NCBI RefSeq assembly: GCF_001713475.1
Contig: NZ_CP016499.1
Span: forward strand, 3,130,501-3,194,500
DNA length: 64,000 nucleotides
Direction of reading: 5' to 3'
Source: Agrobacterium sp. RAC06
Lineage (GTDB): Bacteria > Pseudomonadota > Alphaproteobacteria > Rhizobiales > Rhizobiaceae
The position numbers and the translations under genes are program-made. This document shows positions 53,589 to 62,250 of this stretch, one piece after another. Every line of letters starts with the position of its first letter. Position 1 is the first letter of the stretch. The notes beneath the pieces were generated by a model. It was not told the origin of the DNA. It made no database searches and was given only the letters and a program-made list of their open reading frames with translations.

Positions 53589-55409
53589 ATGAAAATGCGC
53601 AACATCGCGATTATCGCGCACGTCGACCATGGAAAAACGACCCTTGTGGACGAGCTTCTGAAGCAGTCGGGCTCTTTCCGTGAGAACCAGCGCACCGCCG
53701 AGCGCATGATGGATTCGAACGACCTCGAAAAGGAACGTGGCATCACGATCCTGGCCAAGGCGACTTCGATCGAGTGGAAGGGTCACCGCATCAACATCGT
53801 CGATACGCCCGGTCACGCCGACTTCGGCGGTGAAGTAGAGCGTATCCTGTCGATGGTGGACGGCGCGATCGTTCTGGTCGACTCGTCTGAAGGCCCGATG
53901 CCGCAGACCAAGTTCGTCGTCGGCAAGGCGCTGAAGGTCGGTCTTCGCCCGATCGTCGCGATCAACAAGATCGACCGCCCGGACGGCCGCCACGAAGAAG
54001 TCATCAACGAAGTCTTCGACCTCTTCGCCAATCTCGATGCGACCGACGATCAGCTCGACTTCCCGATCCTGTACGGCTCTGGTCGCGATGGCTGGATGAA
54101 CGTGAACCCGGAAGGTCCGAAGGATGCCGGTCTCGCGCCGCTTCTCGACCTCGTGCTCGAGCATGTTCCGGAGCCTAACGTCGAAGAAGGCCCGTTCCGC
54201 ATGATCGGAACGCTTCTCGAAGCCAACCCCTTCCTCGGTCGCATCATCACCGGTCGTATCGCTTCCGGCTCGATCAAGCCGAACCAGGCTGTCAAGGTTC
54301 TCGCCCAGGATGGCAAGACCGTTGAAACCGGCCGTATTTCGAAGATCCTCGCGTTCCGCGGCATCGAGCGCCAGCCGATCGAAGAAGCCCATGCTGGTGA
54401 CATCGTCGCCATCGCCGGCCTTTCGAAGGGCACGGTTGCTGACACGTTCTGCGATCCGTCGATCACCGAAGCCATGACGGCACAGCCGATCGATCCGCCG
54501 ACCGTCACCATGTCCTTCCTCGTCAATGACAGCCCGCTTGCCGGCACGGAAGGTGACAAGGTCACAAGCCGTGTCATCCGCGATCGCCTGTTCAAGGAAG
54601 CTGAAGGCAATGTCGCCCTGAAGATCGAAGAATCCGACGGCAAGGATTCCTTCTTCGTGTCGGGCCGTGGCGAATTGCAGCTCGCCGTTCTCATCGAGAC
54701 CATGCGTCGCGAAGGCTTCGAGCTTGCCGTTTCGCGTCCGCGCGTTGTCATGCACAAGGACGAGAGCGGCCAGACCATGGAGCCGATCGAAGAAGTCGTG
54801 ATCGACGTCGATGAAGAGCATTCCGGTGTCGTCGTTCAGAAGATGTCCGAGCGTAAGGCCGAAATGGTCGAGCTTCGCCCGTCCGGCGGCAGCCGCGTTC
54901 GTCTGCGCTTCTACGCTCCGACCCGTGGCCTCATCGGCTACCAGTCGGAACTTCTCACCGATACGCGCGGCACGGCGATCATGAACCGCCTGTTCCACGA
55001 CTATCAGCCTTACAAGGGTGCGATCACCGGTCGCGTCAATGGCGTCCTTCTTTCCAACCAGTCCGGTGAAGCCGTCGCCTATGCGATGTTCAACCTGGAA
55101 GATCGCGGCCCGATGATCATCGAGCCGGGTGAGAAGGTCTATGCCGGCATGATCATCGGCATCCACACGCGTGACAACGACCTCGAAGTCAACGTTCTCA
55201 AGGGCAAGCAGTTGACCAACATCCGCTCTGCCGGCAAGGACGAAGCCGTCAAGCTGACCCCGCCGATCCGCATGACGCTCGATCGTGCGCTCTCCTGGAT
55301 CCAGGACGACGAGCTGATGGAAGTCACGCCGAAGTCGATCCGCCTGCGCAAGATGTTCCTCGATGCGAACGATCGCAAGCGCATGGAAAAGTCCAAGGCT
55401 GCCATCTGA
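53589..55409 (+). CDS. typA: Ribosome-associated GTPase TypA/BipA
   Basis: This 606-residue translational GTPase is related to EF-G and is involved in ribosome assembly and stress adaptation. G1 AHVDHGKT (10-17), G3 DTPGHADF (about 73-80), G4 NKID (about 127-130), then the EF-G-like domain II and V, and a C-terminal BipA-specific domain (about 480-606) are present. The start [10 protein letters not shown] is family-like. A strong terminator (55442-55472) follows. Confidence 0.96.
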   Translation: MKMRNIAIIAHVDHGKTTLVDELLKQSGSFRENQRTAERMMDSNDLEKERGITILAKATSIEWKGHRINIVDTPGHADFGGEVERILSMVDGAIVLVDSSEGPMPQTKFVVGKALKVGLRPIVAINKIDRPDGRHEEVINEVFDLFANLDATDDQLDFPILYGSGRDGWMNVNPEGPKDAGLAPLLDLVLEHVPEPNVEEGPFRMIGTLLEANPFLGRIITGRIASGSIKPNQAVKVLAQDGKTVETGRISKILAFRGIERQPIEEAHAGDIVAIAGLSKGTVADTFCDPSITEAMTAQPIDPPTVTMSFLVNDSPLAGTEGDKVTSRVIRDRLFKEAEGNVALKIEESDGKDSFFVSGRGELQLAVLIETMRREGFELAVSRPRVVMHKDESGQTMEPIEEVVIDVDEEHSGVVVQKMSERKAEMVELRPSGGSRVRLRFYAPTRGLIGYQSELLTDTRGTAIMNRLFHDYQPYKGAITGRVNGVLLSNQSGEAVAYAMFNLEDRGPMIIEPGEKVYAGMIIGIHTRDNDLEVNVLKGKQLTNIRSAGKDEAVKLTPPIRMTLDRALSWIQDDELMEVTPKSIRLRKMFLDANDRKRMEKSKAAI

Positions 55410-55441
55410 GGCGCAAGTCTCTGAAAATATGTTTCGTTTTG

Positions 55442-55472
55442 AAACCCCGGTCCAAAAGGCCGGGGTTTTGTT
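55442..55472 (+). terminator. Rho-independent terminator after typA
   Basis: The stem AAACCCCGG / CCGGGGTTT with a 9-base loop and a T-rich tail lies 33 bases past the typA stop. Confidence 0.92.
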
Positions 55473-55593
55473 TGTGCATCCTCCGCCTTCCGCCTTGCGA
55501 GTAATCTTAAAAAAGCGTTAAATTTTCTCGTTGGGCCGATGCAGGTCCAGGCTCCGCGTCTCATCAGGGGGCGCGCCAGAGTGGGTTTACGTT

Positions 55594-56100
55594 ATGAAGA
55601 CGTTGTCGATCGACATGCGCTTGGCAGGCCCCGGTGATGCCGCCGCGATCGCGGATGCTCATCGCAATGCCTGGATGCACGCCTATTCCGGTATCATTCC
55701 CTATCGTGCGCTGACCCGTATGGTCGAGCGCCGCGGCGAAAGCTGGTGGCGAAAGGCGACGCGTGGTCCCGCCACGATCCTTGTTGCCGAAGTGGCGGGT
55801 CAAGTCGCTGGTTATGCTTCCCTCGGCTACAACAGAGCGCGCGTCTTGCCGCATGAGGGCGAGATCTATGAGTTGTATCTCCGGCCCGAATATCAGGGTA
55901 TCGGGCTCGGTTACCAGCTGTTCCACGAGGCGCGGCGGATTTTGAACTCGCTGGGCTGCAACGGCATGGTCGTCTGGTGCCTTGAAGACAGCGAGATTGC
56001 CGCAAATTTCTTCCGGACGAACGGCGGTACGGATGCCGTCGAGGGGATGGAAGACTTCGACGACGTGCACCTGAAGAAGCTTGGCTTCATCTGGAACTGA
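55594..56100 (+). CDS. GNAT-family N-acetyltransferase
   Basis: This 168-residue acetyltransferase has the acetyl-CoA binding motif region EGEIYELYLRPEYQGIGLGY (about 88-107) and a typical beta-bulge before it (AGYASLGYNRARVL). The substrate (amino acid, peptide or small amine) is unknown. ATG 55594 lacks a strong ribosome site, though no better start is in frame. It is convergent with the secreted unknown gene, 11 bases apart. Confidence 0.88.
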   Translation: MKTLSIDMRLAGPGDAAAIADAHRNAWMHAYSGIIPYRALTRMVERRGESWWRKATRGPATILVAEVAGQVAGYASLGYNRARVLPHEGEIYELYLRPEYQGIGLGYQLFHEARRILNSLGCNGMVVWCLEDSEIAANFFRTNGGTDAVEGMEDFDDVHLKKLGFIWN

Positions 56101-56111
56101 CCGCGTTTGCC

Positions 56112-56738
56112 TCAGTCAACGACGTAACCCTCGGGCCAACTGAAGGTGCGCTCACTGGTCAGGTCGCCGCGCTTGCCATACCATTCCGGTGGCTGCATGC
56201 CGCAGTCGAAAGTGTCAGCAATATCGTCTGCCACCTGTCTGGCCACCCTGTTGGCGTCGGCGGTCGCCTTCGCATCCACCATCCCGACGAAGCAGGAGCC
56301 CGGATAGGCTGCCGTTCCGACGCGAGAAATGACAAGAGCCTGGCCTGTGCTTTCCGGGCTGGGTGATCCGCTGGGTCCCGGGTTTTCGATGAACCAGCGC
56401 AGGATTGCCGCCACCGGTGTGCCCGCCCCATTGAGTCGCCACTCGATCTTCGTATTGACCCGGTTGAAGGCAGAAAAGCTCTCGAAGGCGCCCTCGATGA
56501 GTTCCCGATCGACCTTGCCGAAGATCACGCTCTGCCGAAGGTCGCCCTCCTTGAAGTAGACGGGAAACTCGCCGTAACCATCGCACTTCAGCGATACGCT
56601 CATCGGGTCCTCTGCCAATGTCTCACAGGCATCGAGGTCAAGATCCGTATAGCTGCTGTCGTTTGCGGGAGCGGGGCTCGCAAGTGTCAGGACGGTCAGA
56701 AGCGACAGGCCCGACATCACTCCATTCTTCTTGCTCAT
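56112..56738 (-). CDS. Predicted secreted protein of unknown function
   Basis: This 208-residue protein has a signal peptide (about 1-26, MSGLSLLTVLTLASPAPA then ND), a Cys-containing beta-rich middle (LKCDGYGEFPVYFKEGDLRQ, about 50-69) and a Cys near residue 149 (PGSCFVGMVDAKATADANR) and 179 (FDCGMQPPEWYG). The even Cys number suggests disulfides in the periplasm. I recognise no domain. It is divergent from ppa. Confidence 0.75.
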   Translation of the reverse strand: MSKKNGVMSGLSLLTVLTLASPAPANDSSYTDLDLDACETLAEDPMSVSLKCDGYGEFPVYFKEGDLRQSVIFGKVDRELIEGAFESFSAFNRVNTKIEWRLNGAGTPVAAILRWFIENPGPSGSPSPESTGQALVISRVGTAAYPGSCFVGMVDAKATADANRVARQVADDIADTFDCGMQPPEWYGKRGDLTSERTFSWPEGYVVD

Positions 56739-56866
56739 GCTATCTGCACTCCCCGTCTTTTGGCGTCGTGCCCGGTGACCTGCGACTCAGCCGAAAGCCG
56801 TGTTGCATTGCGCCATAATTCGCATTAGGTAGCGCAGGAATTCAACACTCTACGGGGTCCAATAAT

Positions 56867-57403
56867 ATGCGTATTGATGCAATTGCCATCGGCAAGAACC
56901 CGCCGGAAGACATCAACGTCATCGTCGAAGTTCCTGTCGGCGGCCAGCCGATCAAGTATGAGATGGACAAGGACGCCGGCACGCTGGTCGTCGACCGCTT
57001 CCTCTACACCCCGATGACCTATCCGGGCAATTACGGCTTCGTGCCGCACACGCTCTGCAAGGACGGCGACCCGCTCGACGTTCTGATCTGCAACACGCGC
57101 CCGCTCGTTCCGGGCTGCGTCATCAATGTTCGCCCGATCGGCGTGATGATGATGGAAGACGATGGCGGCATGGACGAGAAGATCCTCGCCGTGCCGGTAC
57201 CGAAGCTGACGCGTCGCTATGACAAGATCACCAACTACACGGATCTTCCGGAAATCACGCTGAAGCAGATCCAGCACTTCTTCGAGCACTACAAGGATCT
57301 GGAGCCCGGCAAGTGGGTCAAGATCGGCGACTGGATGGATGTCGATGCTGCCAAGCAGATCATTCTGGACTCGATCCAGCGCGCCAAGGACGAAGGCAAG
57401 TAA
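56867..57403 (+). CDS. ppa: Inorganic pyrophosphatase, family I
   Basis: This 178-residue metal-dependent enzyme hydrolyses pyrophosphate to phosphate, driving nucleic acid and protein synthesis. The active-site stretch DGDPLDVL (66-73) contains the aspartates that bind Mg2+ (Asp66, Asp68, Asp71), preceded by NYGFVPHT. Length matches bacterial soluble hexameric enzymes. It ends four bases before the end of the convergent DUF167 gene, whose DNA holds the terminator for this transcript. Confidence 0.97.
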   Translation: MRIDAIAIGKNPPEDINVIVEVPVGGQPIKYEMDKDAGTLVVDRFLYTPMTYPGNYGFVPHTLCKDGDPLDVLICNTRPLVPGCVINVRPIGVMMMEDDGGMDEKILAVPVPKLTRRYDKITNYTDLPEITLKQIQHFFEHYKDLEPGKWVKIGDWMDVDAAKQIILDSIQRAKDEGK

Positions 57404-57407
57404 GTTC

Positions 57408-57722
57408 TCAGGCGGACGCGAGAGCGTCTAACCGCGATTTCAAATCCTCCGGGTCGCCCTCGATCCGGAGGATTTTTTGTCTTGAGGTTTCGCCGGAGAC
57501 GACTGTTATCGTCGATTTCGGGACCTTCAAGGATTTTGAGAGCAGGGCGATGAGGGCCTTGTTGGCCTTGCCCTTTTCGGGCACGGCGGTCACGCGGGCC
57601 TTCAGATGTGACTGGCCGTCGGCGGAAACTTCCACCCCGTCAAACGCATCGCGCCCGCCGTTCGGTGTCAGCCGGACGGCGAGCAGGAGATGGTCATGGC
57701 CAAGACGGTAGGGGCTTGTCAC
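57408..57722 (-). CDS. DUF167 (YggU) family protein
   Basis: This 104-residue protein opens [20 protein letters not shown] and has the family core [20 protein letters not shown] (about 51-70) then [17 protein letters not shown]. Function is unknown; the fold is small alpha/beta. GTG 57722 overlaps the stop of YggT by four bases (GTGA), so the genes are translationally coupled. The 3' codons (about residues 83-95) form the stem of an intrinsic terminator for the convergent ppa gene. Confidence 0.9.
   Translation of the reverse strand: MTSPYRLGHDHLLLAVRLTPNGGRDAFDGVEVSADGQSHLKARVTAVPEKGKANKALIALLSKSLKVPKSTITVVSGETSRQKILRIEGDPEDLKSRLDALASA
57442..57478 (+). terminator. Rho-independent terminator of ppa inside the DUF167 coding sequence
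   Basis: The stem AAATCCTCCGG / CCGGAGGATTT with a 12-base loop is followed by a T run (57473-57478). It lies entirely within the leftward DUF167 gene, where the stem codons encode about 13 residues including RIEGDPEDL. Confidence 0.88.
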
Positions 57723-58009
57723 GCCACCAGCGGGTAGATGCTGTTCCAGAGGAAGGAACGCAGGAAGAAGATGATCAACAGCAGGACAATCGGCGAAATG
57801 TCGATACCGCCGAGATCCGGCATGAAGCGGCGGATCGGGCGGAGGGCCGGTTCGGTGACGTTGTGGAGGAATTGTCCAAGCGTCGCCACGAATCGATTGC
57901 TGGAGTTGATCACGTTGAAGGCGTAGAGCCAGGAGAAGATCGCACTGCCGATCAGAATCCAGGTAAAGATGCTCAGGGCAAGGTCGATCGTCTGAAACAG
58001 TGCGTACAT
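57719..58009 (-). CDS. YggT family membrane protein
   Basis: This 96-residue inner-membrane protein has two membrane helices (about 8-28 and 68-90), joined by a loop with [20 protein letters not shown], the conserved YggT core. Function is not established, though family members are linked to membrane organisation and K+ uptake in some bacteria. GGAG precedes ATG 58009. It is cotranscribed with the DUF167 gene. Confidence 0.92.
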   Translation of the reverse strand: MYALFQTIDLALSIFTWILIGSAIFSWLYAFNVINSSNRFVATLGQFLHNVTEPALRPIRRFMPDLGGIDISPIVLLLIIFFLRSFLWNSIYPLVA

Positions 58010-58133
58010 TCAGGTCTCCATTTCTCGGTTGACAGTGATGTAGACATTGGCGACTTAACGGACAAGTGGATGGGGCCCACGCAATCCGAATCATGTTTAA
58101 CGGCGGGCCTGTCCGCAGCTTAAGGTCACTTCG

Positions 58134-59369
58134 ATGCACCCGTCCTCGGCCGATGATCGTTTCGCCGCGTTTCGGCATTCCTCCTACACGCGTTTCTTCT
58201 TTGCCCGCTTCCTGGGAGCCTTCGCCACCCAGATCCTCAGCGTCTCCGTCGGCTGGCAGATGTATGACATGACGGGCAATGTCTTTTATCTCGGTCTGAT
58301 CGGTCTGGTGCAATTCCTGCCGTCACTGCTCCTGATCCTCGTCACCGGTTCCGTCGCCGACCGCTATAACCGCCGGGCCATCGTCTCGATCTGCATGATC
58401 GTCAGCGCCATCTGCGCCGGAGCGCTGCTTGGGCTGACCATCGCCGATGCCTTCGAGCCGACGATCGTATTTGCCATCCTCGTCGTCTTCGGCATCGAGC
58501 GCGCCTTTGCAGCGCCCGCCGTGCAGTCGCTTGCGCCCAACCTGGTGCCGCAGAAGGATCTCTCCAACGCGGTCGCCTGGAATTCGTCCTCCTGGCAGAC
58601 AGCGTCGATCGTCGGCCCCGTGGCCGGTGGTCTGCTCTACGGAGCGAGCCCTGTTGTTGCTTATTCCGTGTCCTTTGCTTTCTTCGCGGCTGCGGCGATC
58701 CTGGTCTTCCTCGTCAAGCGCCCGCCACAGCGGAAGTCGGAGAAGGCCGTCAGTCTCGATACGCTGTTTGCCGGCTTCCGCTTCATCTTCGGCGAGAAGG
58801 TGGTGCTGGGTGCGATCTCGCTCGACCTCTTCGCGGTCCTGCTCGGCGGAGCCGTGGCGCTGATGCCGGTCTTTGCGCGTGACATTCTCGATCTCGGCCC
58901 CTGGGGGCTCGGTCTCCTGCGCGCCGCACCCGGGATCGGCGCCATCATCGTTGCCATTGCGCTGGCGACCTTCCCGATCCGTCACAATGCCGGGATCTTT
59001 ATGTTCATCGGTGTTGCGCTGTTCGGGGCCGGCACGATCGTCTTTGGGTTGTCCGAATATGCGTGGCTTTCGATCCTCGCCCTGATGCTGATGGGTGCCG
59101 CCGACATGGCGTCCGTCTATGTGCGTGAGACGCTGATCGCTCTCTGGACTCCAGACGAGGTGCGTGGCCGGGTCAATGCCGTCAACATGGTCTTTGTCGG
59201 AGCTTCCAACGAGCTCGGCGAATTCCGCGCCGGCACCATGGCGCATTTCATCGGGCCTGTGCCAGCTGTCGTGATCGGTGGTTTCGGCACGCTCGCCGTT
59301 GCGGCCGTCTGGGCGCTCGGTTTCCCGCAGCTGCGCAAGATCGACAGTCTCGAAGTGCCGGAGCGTTAG
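58134..59369 (+). CDS. MFS transporter (MFS_3/EntS-like)
   Basis: This 411-residue inner-membrane transporter has about twelve membrane segments. VADRYNRRAIVSICMIVSAI (about 74-93, motif A loop) and the region WNSSSWQTASIVGPVAGGLL (about 149-168) match the enterobactin exporter/MFS_3 subgroup. The substrate is unknown; a siderophore or drug is plausible. ATG 58134 has no clear ribosome site nearby. Its stop codon overlaps that of the convergent amidotransferase gene. Confidence 0.86.
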   Translation: MHPSSADDRFAAFRHSSYTRFFFARFLGAFATQILSVSVGWQMYDMTGNVFYLGLIGLVQFLPSLLLILVTGSVADRYNRRAIVSICMIVSAICAGALLGLTIADAFEPTIVFAILVVFGIERAFAAPAVQSLAPNLVPQKDLSNAVAWNSSSWQTASIVGPVAGGLLYGASPVVAYSVSFAFFAAAAILVFLVKRPPQRKSEKAVSLDTLFAGFRFIFGEKVVLGAISLDLFAVLLGGAVALMPVFARDILDLGPWGLGLLRAAPGIGAIIVAIALATFPIRHNAGIFMFIGVALFGAGTIVFGLSEYAWLSILALMLMGAADMASVYVRETLIALWTPDEVRGRVNAVNMVFVGASNELGEFRAGTMAHFIGPVPAVVIGGFGTLAVAAVWALGFPQLRKIDSLEVPER

Positions 59370-60100
59370 GAGGCGCGCTGATCACGCTCGAAGATCAGGT
59401 CGAGGAAATCCGACAGCCAGGCGCGCAAGGGGGCGTCGAAGATCATCCGGCCTTCCAGATGTTCCCGGCCTTGCTGGGCATTCGGTAGCACGAATCGATG
59501 TGCACCATGGACGACCCAGCGGTGCATCATGGCGCGGGTCAGTTCGGCATGGAACTGCACGGCCCAGGCGTTTTCGCCATAGCGGAAGGCCTGGTTCGGG
59601 TAGAGGTCGCCGGTCGCGAGCAATTTTGCACCATTGGGCAGGCTGAAACCCTCGCGATGGAAGTGATAGACCATCTTCGGCCAATGCATCAGCAGGCGGC
59701 CATGCTCCGTCGGCCGGATCGGATACCAGCCGATCTCGGTGCGTTCCTCGCGGTCGGCCTCCACCTTGCCGCCGAGATGGCGGACCAGCATCTGGGCGCC
59801 GAGGCAGATGCCGAGGAACGGCTTGTTTTCCTTGAGCGGTACATCGAGCCAGTTGATTTCGGTCTTGATGTAATCGTCGGGATCATTGGCGCTCATTGGC
59901 CCGCCGAAGACGACCGCGCCAGCGTGGTTCCTCAGGCTCTTCGGCAAGTCTTCGCCGAGCACCGGGCGGCGGATGTCCAGCGGGTAACCCTTTTCTTCCA
60001 GCATCTGGCCGACCCGGCCGGGGCTGGAACGTTCCTGATGCAGGACGATCAGGACAGGCAGCTTGCGATCGCGCGAACGCGACCGTTCCTCACGTGGCAT
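59366..60100 (-). CDS. Class I glutamine amidotransferase-like protein (GuaA-type domain)
   Basis: This 244-residue stand-alone amidotransferase domain has catalytic Cys99 in LGICLGAQML, with His184 and Glu186 in AVQFHAELT. The triad is intact, so it could hydrolyse glutamine or gamma-glutamyl bonds. Stand-alone proteins of this class degrade or use gamma-glutamyl compounds in some bacteria; the substrate is not evident here. ATG 60100 overlaps the end of the TerB-like gene by 11 bases, suggesting one operon with hemY. The in-frame open region upstream belongs to the TerB-like gene in another frame. Confidence 0.88.
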   Translation of the reverse strand: MPREERSRSRDRKLPVLIVLHQERSSPGRVGQMLEEKGYPLDIRRPVLGEDLPKSLRNHAGAVVFGGPMSANDPDDYIKTEINWLDVPLKENKPFLGICLGAQMLVRHLGGKVEADREERTEIGWYPIRPTEHGRLLMHWPKMVYHFHREGFSLPNGAKLLATGDLYPNQAFRYGENAWAVQFHAELTRAMMHRWVVHGAHRFVLPNAQQGREHLEGRMIFDAPLRAWLSDFLDLIFERDQRAS

Positions 60101-60569
60101 CGTCGATCGCTCCAAGACCCGCACGTTCGGCTGCTTCCTGCCGCTGGACGATGCGTTCACGCCCGGAGACACCGAGCAGATCGGCAACCCGCCAGATCGC
60201 GTGGTCTTCCATTTCGCTTCGGGTGCCATCGGCATAGACAATGTCCCAGAGGATGCCCACGAGGTGCTGGCGCTCATCTTCATTCAGCTGGCGCTTCAGT
60301 TCCGTGGTGAAGCGGTAGTAGTCGACCGCCTCGCTTTCCGCGTCCTGACCGGCTTCGATCAAGGCGTCGAGGGCGCTATCTTCGAGCCCGTATTCTTCTT
60401 TCAGGATTTCCCGCAGTTTCATCCGCTCGGTATCGCGCACGACGCCGTCTGCCTCCATGACCTGGAGACAGAGGGCAGCGACGGCGATCCGGGGATCGTC
60501 GGGGGCGAAGACCGCCTTGGGGCGGTCCTGCATCACGGATTGGAAGAAGGCTTGCAAGCGGTCGAGCAT
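60090..60569 (-). CDS. TerB-like (tellurite-resistance-type helical domain) protein
   Basis: This 159-residue protein has an all-helical TerB-type domain (about 20-140), with paired acidic motifs AALCLQVMEADGVVRDTERM (about 31-50) and VGILWDIVYADGTRSEMEDH (about 103-122), which are the two metal-binding EADG/YADG-type repeats of the family. Function is unknown; in alphaproteobacteria it is often next to hemY. It starts 10 bases past hemY and overlaps the next gene. Confidence 0.88.
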   Translation of the reverse strand: MLDRLQAFFQSVMQDRPKAVFAPDDPRIAVAALCLQVMEADGVVRDTERMKLREILKEEYGLEDSALDALIEAGQDAESEAVDYYRFTTELKRQLNEDERQHLVGILWDIVYADGTRSEMEDHAIWRVADLLGVSGRERIVQRQEAAERAGLGAIDDAT

Positions 60570-60579
60570 GCGGATCCCG

Positions 60580-62247
60580 TCAGAAGAGTTTCAGGCGCGT
60601 TTTGGCTTCGGGTGCGGCGAGCGCCGGATCCTTGACCCCGGGGTCATCGGGCGGCCGGCCGAAGAATGGCTCGACCACAGCTGGCTCCTGCGCAGCGGCA
60701 GTGGCCTCTCTGGATGCGATCACCGCAGGTTTCTCCGGCTTTGTCGCTTTGGCCGGAGGTGCCTCCGGTTCGATTGCTTTTGCTTGAGGCTCGGCATCGA
60801 TCACCCGGGCTTCCGGTTGCACGATTTTCGGCTTTGCCGTCTCGAACTGAGGTTCGGGCTGCGCAGGCGCTTCGGTCCTTGCAACAGGTGGCAGGGAGGC
60901 AAGTGCCTTTTCGCCTTCGGAGACGCTGCCTTCTTCGATCGGGCCGGCCAGTTGGTCGAAGGGCGTTTTCCATTCGAAGGCATCGAGACGACCGGTGACC
61001 GGCGAGATCGGCATCCAGCGTTCAGAGACATGGCCGTCGGCCACCCAGGCGGGGTCGCGCGGTGCCTTCAGGGCCTGACCCATCCAATGGCGGATACGGC
61101 CCTGGTCGCCGGTTTCGGCCTCTTCAATATCCGCAAGGAGCAGATAGACCCGTTCGCGCGAAGCGATACGCGCAGCAGCTTCCGCCTTTGTCCGAGCCTT
61201 CTTGAAATCCTGGGCATCGAGCGCTGCCTCGGCGACAACAAGCAACGACTCGTAATTGTTCGGCTTCAGGGCCTCAAGCTTCTCCGCCTTCTTGAGACGG
61301 TCCACGGCGCTGTCACCGCTGCGCGCCCGCACATAGGCCCGGGCAATTTCCGGGTGCGGTTCGATCTTCCAGACCTGTTCCAGCGTGTGTGACGCCTTGC
61401 GGAGGTTGTCTTCGCGCATATAGGCCTTGGCGGCCACGATCGCAGCCGGGACGAGACCCTTGGCGAGCTTCAGTGCCTTCAACGCGCTGTCGCGTGCGCC
61501 CGCCGGTTCGGCTTCGAGCTGGTCCTCGGCCTTTGCGGTCAAAAGCACGGCCTTCAGACGTTCGGCCTCATGGCGTTCCAGGACATGGGCGATCTTCTGC
61601 TGGTCGAGCAGTCGGATCGCATCGTCCCAGTGCCCGGCGCGGCAGCGGTGTTCGAGCGTCGCCTTGGCCGCCCAGGGCAGGTAGGGAGCAGCTTCCGCTG
61701 CGGTTTCGGCATATTGCCGGGCTGCCTCATGGGCCCCCAGACGATTTGCCTCGACATAAAGGCCGCGTAGGCCCAGCTCTCGGGTCTCCGGATCTTCGGA
61801 CATCTCCTGGAACAGCCGGCGGGCCTCGTCATGGCGGCCTTCGATCAGAGCGGCCTGGGCATCCAGCACGCGGATCAGGGGCTCCTGATCCGCGCGTATC
61901 AGGCTTCTGGCGCGGGCGCTCATCTTGCGGGCCAGGATCGCGTTTCCAGCACCTGCGGCAATCAGACCGGTGGAGAGCGCCTGATAGCCGCGGTCGCGCT
62001 TGCGGGCGCGGAAGAAGCGGCGAACAGAGTGAGGCGAAGTCCAGAGCGTGCGCAGCAACCACCAGGTCACCATGATCACGGCGACGAGCCCGACGAGCGC
62101 CGTAACAGCCACGATGAGGTCGGTATTGTATAGCTGGCCTTCCCACTCCAGCGAGATGTTGCCGGGACGATCCGCGATCCAGGAGAAGCCGAAGCCGAGC
62201 GCCAGGATGAGAGCGAAGAAGAAGAGAACCTTGAGGATGGTTGTCAT
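60580..62247 (-). CDS. hemY: HemY-type inner-membrane protein with TPR-like repeats
   Basis: This 555-residue protein has two N-terminal membrane segments (about 3-25 and 42-66) and then a long alpha-helical region with TPR-like repeats (about 90-400, e.g. ARRLFQEMSEDPETRELGLR and LEQVWKIEPHPEIARAYVRA). The C-terminal 120 residues are Pro/Ala/Glu-rich. Proteobacterial HemY is linked to protoheme synthesis but is not the protoporphyrinogen oxidase of Gram-positives. GGAGG precedes ATG 62247 and overlaps the stop of the Mic60-like gene. Confidence 0.9.
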   Translation of the reverse strand: MTTILKVLFFFALILALGFGFSWIADRPGNISLEWEGQLYNTDLIVAVTALVGLVAVIMVTWWLLRTLWTSPHSVRRFFRARKRDRGYQALSTGLIAAGAGNAILARKMSARARSLIRADQEPLIRVLDAQAALIEGRHDEARRLFQEMSEDPETRELGLRGLYVEANRLGAHEAARQYAETAAEAAPYLPWAAKATLEHRCRAGHWDDAIRLLDQQKIAHVLERHEAERLKAVLLTAKAEDQLEAEPAGARDSALKALKLAKGLVPAAIVAAKAYMREDNLRKASHTLEQVWKIEPHPEIARAYVRARSGDSAVDRLKKAEKLEALKPNNYESLLVVAEAALDAQDFKKARTKAEAAARIASRERVYLLLADIEEAETGDQGRIRHWMGQALKAPRDPAWVADGHVSERWMPISPVTGRLDAFEWKTPFDQLAGPIEEGSVSEGEKALASLPPVARTEAPAQPEPQFETAKPKIVQPEARVIDAEPQAKAIEPEAPPAKATKPEKPAVIASREATAAAQEPAVVEPFFGRPPDDPGVKDPALAAPEAKTRLKLF

Positions 62248-62250
62248 GCG

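Noticed and set aside
53574..55166. Leftward frame of 530 codons opposite typA
   Set aside because: Antisense to a well-conserved GTPase; no domain or ribosome site.
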